DNA of 64,000 bases from Mesocentrotus franciscanus (Eukaryota; Echinodermata; Echinoidea; Camarodonta; Strongylocentrotidae): NCBI GenBank assembly GCA_037976565.1, contig CP137680.1, forward strand, positions 744,001-808,000, read 5' to 3'. Positions 62,301 to 64,000 of the stretch are shown here, piece by piece; positions within the stretch are counted from its first letter, which is position 1, and each line of letters begins with the position of its first letter. The notes below the pieces were generated by a model. It was not told the DNA's origin. It did not search any database and saw only the letters and a program-made list of their open reading frames with translations. The translations under genes were made by a program, and so were the position numbers.

Positions 62301-63779
62301 ATCTTTGTAGTAAGCTGAGTTTTATCAAAACCATATATGCTTTGACTATCATAAATATATCAGTCTTTGTTGGCTACACATGTGGAGCCATAATCTAGAG
62401 AATCATATCTTTGTTTTAGCAATTATTTTCAAGTCAATCTTGTTTTGGGGATAGATTAAAGTCATAACGTATATAAACATAACATATGATGATTCCAATG
62501 CCATCCTATATTGGGTTAAGAAATACAATACACATCGTTCATACTTGCATATTTGTCATCTTTTTAGCTGAGGTATCACACATGATACCCTTATGTCATT
62601 CTCATTATAATCCTTACTCCCATTCCTACTAGTTGGGATGACTTGTGCAAGTAAAGCAGTTTATTCAATAATTCCAGATCAGCCAAAGTAGTACCAAAAC
62701 ATCACATTGTTATCTGAAAATGTATTTTCAATTTGTGTTTATATTAAAGGTGAGAGACATTATGATGAGTCTTATTTCAACCATCAAGTCATCAGAGTCC
62801 AAACTGATGATCATAATGTACCCAAGCTACAGTGAGTTCATATCTGGTAATATTGTTGACATGTGTCCATGTAGTAAAGGCTAGAAGAGAGTGGGAGGGT
62901 GGGAGAGGGGAAGAGGGAGGAAGGGAGAGAGAGAGAGAGAGAGATAGAGTGAAAGAAAAAGAAGAAAAAAGTGATAGGGGGGTAAAGAAAGGAAGAGAGT
63001 AGGAGAGGGGAAGAGGGAGCGAGAAAGAGAGAGAATGTGAGTGAGAGAGAGAGAGGAGCGAGTGAAAGGAAATTTGAGATAGAGAAAGAGCGAGAGTAAA
63101 TGAGTTCTCAGATATATCCCACCGCTGTCACCCTGCTGGTTAGTAGAGAACAATCCAACACAAAATATTAATCATTTAAAGGTATAGACCAGTTCTGGTC
63201 ATGCGATTGCATTGTGAAAGAAACGTGGAATCGATCAGAAAAGGTTGATCATCTAGCATTAAAGTATTGGTGTGTACTGCAAGGTTCTGGAATCATCAAA
63301 ATGATGGAAATTTGGCCATGTCTTGGTAAAGTTACAAGCACTGTACACAGAAAGATGTATATGGGACTACCCTATATCTATCCAGTCCGGATAGATATGA
63401 TAATTTACCACATATATCAATTAATAGACGGTTTCCCGGCAAAATTTGTATCATCAGTATTAGTAAAAACATATTCTGTCACATGATTGGTAATAAGAGC
63501 TTCCATTTCATTTTTTGAGAGGGGGGCGTTTCCAAAACTGGTCTGTGCCTTTACCTCTGCCGTCTTCATTACCCAAGAGGGCAGTTTACATTGATTATAA
63601 CAGTAACAGTACAATTATATCCTTATAAACATGGTTTGTATTTATTGAAAATGTGTGTGTCTCAATTCCTCCTTGTTTCTTCTATCACAGAGAGTTGCTA
63701 AAATTCAGTAAGATAGCTAAGGAGTGGATGGAAGCAGATCCTAAAAATGTCATCTTTATTCACTGTAAAGGAGGGAAAG
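47167..63779 (+). CDS. Voltage-sensing phosphatase (VSP/TPTE family), 5' ten coding exons
   Basis: VSPs are plasma-membrane proteins in which a four-helix voltage sensor controls a PTEN-like phosphatase that removes phosphate from phosphoinositides on depolarisation. The coding exons are 47167-47361, 49562-49710, 55261-55308, 55879-56040, 56818-56937, 60829-60919, 61449-61512, 61972-62097, 62750-62831 and 63691-63779, all with GT/AG ends and consistent phases. They give 375 codons without a stop: an acidic N-terminus (1-114), S1 (about 120-147), S2 (163-184), S3 (190-212), S4 (225-243), a linker with the basic phosphoinositide-binding segment (252-262), and the phosphatase from [20 protein letters not shown] to HCKGGKG. 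The rest of the phosphatase and the C2 domain lie beyond the window. An acceptor TTGCCTGTACAG at 47121 suggests that the first coding exon also carries 5' UTR. Confidence 0.93.
47362..49561 (+). other. VSP intron 1
   Basis: 2.2 kb, AT-rich, without a recognised repeat or gene. Confidence 0.6.
49562..49710 (+). CDS. VSP exon 2: N-terminal cytosolic region
   Basis: It lies between TTTCTGCACAG and GTAAGT. About 50 residues, polar, ending KQIPLTNL; no known domain. Confidence 0.8.
50510..50842. repeat. (GA)n/(CAGA)n array with ~70-78-bp super-repeat
   Basis: A mixed AGAG/CAGACAGA tract in which a GGCAGGCAGACAGACAGA-like phrase returns at about 50536, 50606, 50684 and 50762. Its frames (Arg/Gln/Glu-rich on +) are artefacts. 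Confidence 0.93.
52701..52785. mobile_element. Hairpin element, copy 1
   Basis: Inverted ends GTATCGTCT / AGATGATAC and an inner stem AGCCAGAAGG / CCTTCTGGCT surround TTAACTCTGTGTCAAAGTAT. The same structure occurs at 56958-57048. Confidence 0.7.
53671..53990. mobile_element. Possible MITE rich in AAAACCAT motifs
   Basis: The block begins CACTACTGGAAAACTC and ends GCTCGCAGTG. AAAACCAT or AAAACCA followed shortly by GGTGTTTT / GGTTTTT recurs about six times. The terminal match is short and no target duplication was found. Confidence 0.45.
55261..55308 (+). CDS. VSP exon 3: 48-bp exon before S1
   Basis: A small exon between CTCTCAAACAG and GTAAGC, encoding [15 protein letters not shown], the basic approach to S1. 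Confidence 0.85.
55879..56040 (+). CDS. VSP exon 4: S1 and S2
   Basis: It encodes the hydrophobic S1 ([19 protein letters not shown]), an acidic loop ([12 protein letters not shown]) and S2 ([19 protein letters not shown]). The ends are TTTCCTATCAG and GTAAGT. Confidence 0.92.
56041..56817 (+). other. VSP intron 4 with (GAT)n
   Basis: A GATGATGAT-type tract lies at 56075-56185. The remainder is non-coding. Confidence 0.7.
56818..56937 (+). CDS. VSP exon 5: S3
   Basis: It encodes [18 protein letters not shown] and a short S3-S4 loop ending NSDVGK. The [10 protein letters not shown] pattern with acidic residues is the usual S3 signature. Confidence 0.92.
56958..57048. mobile_element. Hairpin element, copy 2
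   Basis: Ends ATATTGTG / CACAATAT, an inner stem GAGCCAGA / TCTGGCTC, and TATTAACTTTGTGTCAAAT in the loop, as in the copy at 52701. Confidence 0.7.
59070..60358. mobile_element. TTAA-flanked non-autonomous element (1.3 kb)
   Basis: TTAA lies at 59066-59069 and 60359-60362. The ends AGAGAAGGTTCATTGA and TCAATGAACCTTCTCT are perfect inverted repeats of 16 bp. The interior contains a GC-rich block (59570-59700) with a repeated CAGCCCGGCGCTCGA-like phrase. No transposase frame is present. TTAA and size suggest a piggyBac-mobilised element, different from the family at 10.7 and 35.4 kb. Confidence 0.85.
60829..60919 (+). CDS. VSP exon 6: S4 voltage sensor
   Basis: It encodes [19 protein letters not shown] and then the basic [11 protein letters not shown]. 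Arg recurs at i, i+3 and i+9; the i+6 position is Met. The exon follows a 3.9-kb intron that holds a TTAA-flanked element. The donor is GTGAGC. Confidence 0.92.
61449..61512 (+). CDS. VSP exon 7: linker to phosphatase
   Basis: It encodes [20 protein letters not shown]. The KRRY cluster with the preceding SRKL forms the phosphoinositide-binding linker that couples sensor to enzyme; [11 protein letters not shown] opens the phosphatase domain as in PTEN relatives. Confidence 0.95.
61972..62097 (+). CDS. VSP exon 8: phosphatase N-terminal part
   Basis: It encodes [20 protein letters not shown] and [20 protein letters not shown], standard PTEN/VSP phosphatase sequence. The donor GTAAGTT is repeated downstream in the intron. 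Confidence 0.95.
62098..62325. repeat. Tandem copies of the exon 8 donor region
   Basis: The exon-intron boundary sequence ATCAATCTTTGTAGTAAGTT at 62087-62106 recurs in the intron as GTCAGTCTTTGTAGTAAGTT (donor GT at 62212) and ATCAATCTTTGTAGTAAGCT (GT at 62310), about 114 and 98 bases apart. The surrounding TTATAAA and TTCATCAATC sequence is also repeated. Confidence 0.8.
62750..62831 (+). CDS. VSP exon 9: phosphatase, WPD-like region
   Basis: It encodes [18 protein letters not shown] and [10 protein letters not shown]. The DDHNVP segment carries the aspartate region corresponding to Asp92 of PTEN. Confidence 0.93.
62880..63110. repeat. Purine-rich GA tract
   Basis: About 230 bases almost wholly G and A on the + strand (GGGAGAGGGGAAGAGGGAG, AGAGAGAGAG) in VSP intron 9. 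Confidence 0.93.
63178..63552 (+). mobile_element. MITE, copy 3 of three (complete)
   Basis: Inverted ends are AAAGGTATAGACCAGTTCTG and, from the right, AAAGGCACAGACCAGTTTTG. The 375-bp element lies in VSP intron 9, just upstream of the catalytic-cysteine exon. Open frames inside it are not genes. Copies 1 and 2 are at 9379 and 22085. Confidence 0.85.
63691..63779 (+). CDS. VSP exon 10: catalytic cysteine
   Basis: It encodes [20 protein letters not shown] and [11 protein letters not shown]. The Cys of HCKGGKG is the nucleophile of the CX5R loop; the Arg-Thr-Gly part must come from the next exon, outside the window. Confidence 0.95.
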
Positions 63780-64000
63780 GTAAGAGAAATGATGTCTTCT
63801 TTTCTTCTCAGGATGGAATCCAAGGGTTCAATTCCTGGTTTTCATTTTGATCAAATTATGAAACAGAAAGTGAGATTAGAAGTAAGAAAGGAGAATATTG
63901 ACATAAAAACAAAACTAAATTATGATCATAATATACAGGCATTGACTTGCCAGAATGTATTGTTGATACTATAGCTTTTTACTTTTGTCCTTCACCTCCA

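Noticed and set aside
63214..63486. 90-codon + strand frame upstream of VSP exon 10
   Set aside because: It lies wholly inside the MITE at 63178-63552, whose other copies at 9.4 and 22.1 kb do not keep the frame.

Overview
This is AT-rich, intron-rich animal DNA dominated by transposable elements and simple repeats. Two multi-exon genes can be supported. One is a voltage-sensing phosphatase (VSP/TPTE family). The other is a Golgi carbohydrate sulfotransferase of the HNK-1 / chondroitin sulfotransferase type (Sulfotransfer_2). The VSP, the mixture of CR1/Jockey-like and Tx1/L1-like LINE remnants, the tRNA-derived SINEs and the many small inverted-repeat elements suggest a marine invertebrate deuterostome, most likely an echinoderm. 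The sequence alone does not fix the species.

Layout. Positions 1-2215 hold a decayed LINE on the + strand. The sulfotransferase gene lies on the - strand and I model it as three exons: 27771-27681 (cytosolic tail and membrane anchor), 5519-5407 (stem) and 4811-3891 (catalytic domain). Intron phases agree at both joins and the product is 374 residues. Its first intron, about 22.2 kb, is packed with repeats: a hAT-like MITE, a foldback minisatellite, a 94-bp tandem array, a TTAA-flanked foldback element enclosing a 90-bp satellite, a 1.4-kb trinucleotide tract, SINEs, LINE tails and a Tx1-like LINE. A GC-richer stretch at 27.8-28.1 kb is the probable promoter.

The intergenic part, 28.1-47 kb, contains a nearly complete CR1/Jockey-like LINE (28.8-32.3 kb, at least three frameshifts), several LINE 3' ends, a second copy of the TTAA foldback element (35.4-36.0 kb) and long palindromes. 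It also has two weaker gene signals: a phase-matched two-exon reading frame at 45.9-46.4 kb (+) and a single well-formed exon at 46.9-47.1 kb (-).

From 47.2 kb to the right edge runs the VSP gene on the + strand. Ten coding exons give an acidic N-terminal region, S1-S4, the linker, and the phosphatase domain as far as the Cys of the catalytic loop. The gene continues beyond the window. Its introns carry a TTAA-flanked element, a MITE, two copies of a short hairpin element, purine-rich arrays and a duplicated splice-donor region.

The two real genes have no evident functional link. The best leads are the VSP S4 segment with one expected arginine replaced by methionine, a two-stem RNA hairpin in five LINE 3' ends whose outer stem covaries, TTAA-flanked foldback elements (one carrying a satellite), two separate satellites with alternating dimeric structure, and the repeated donor site in a VSP intron.
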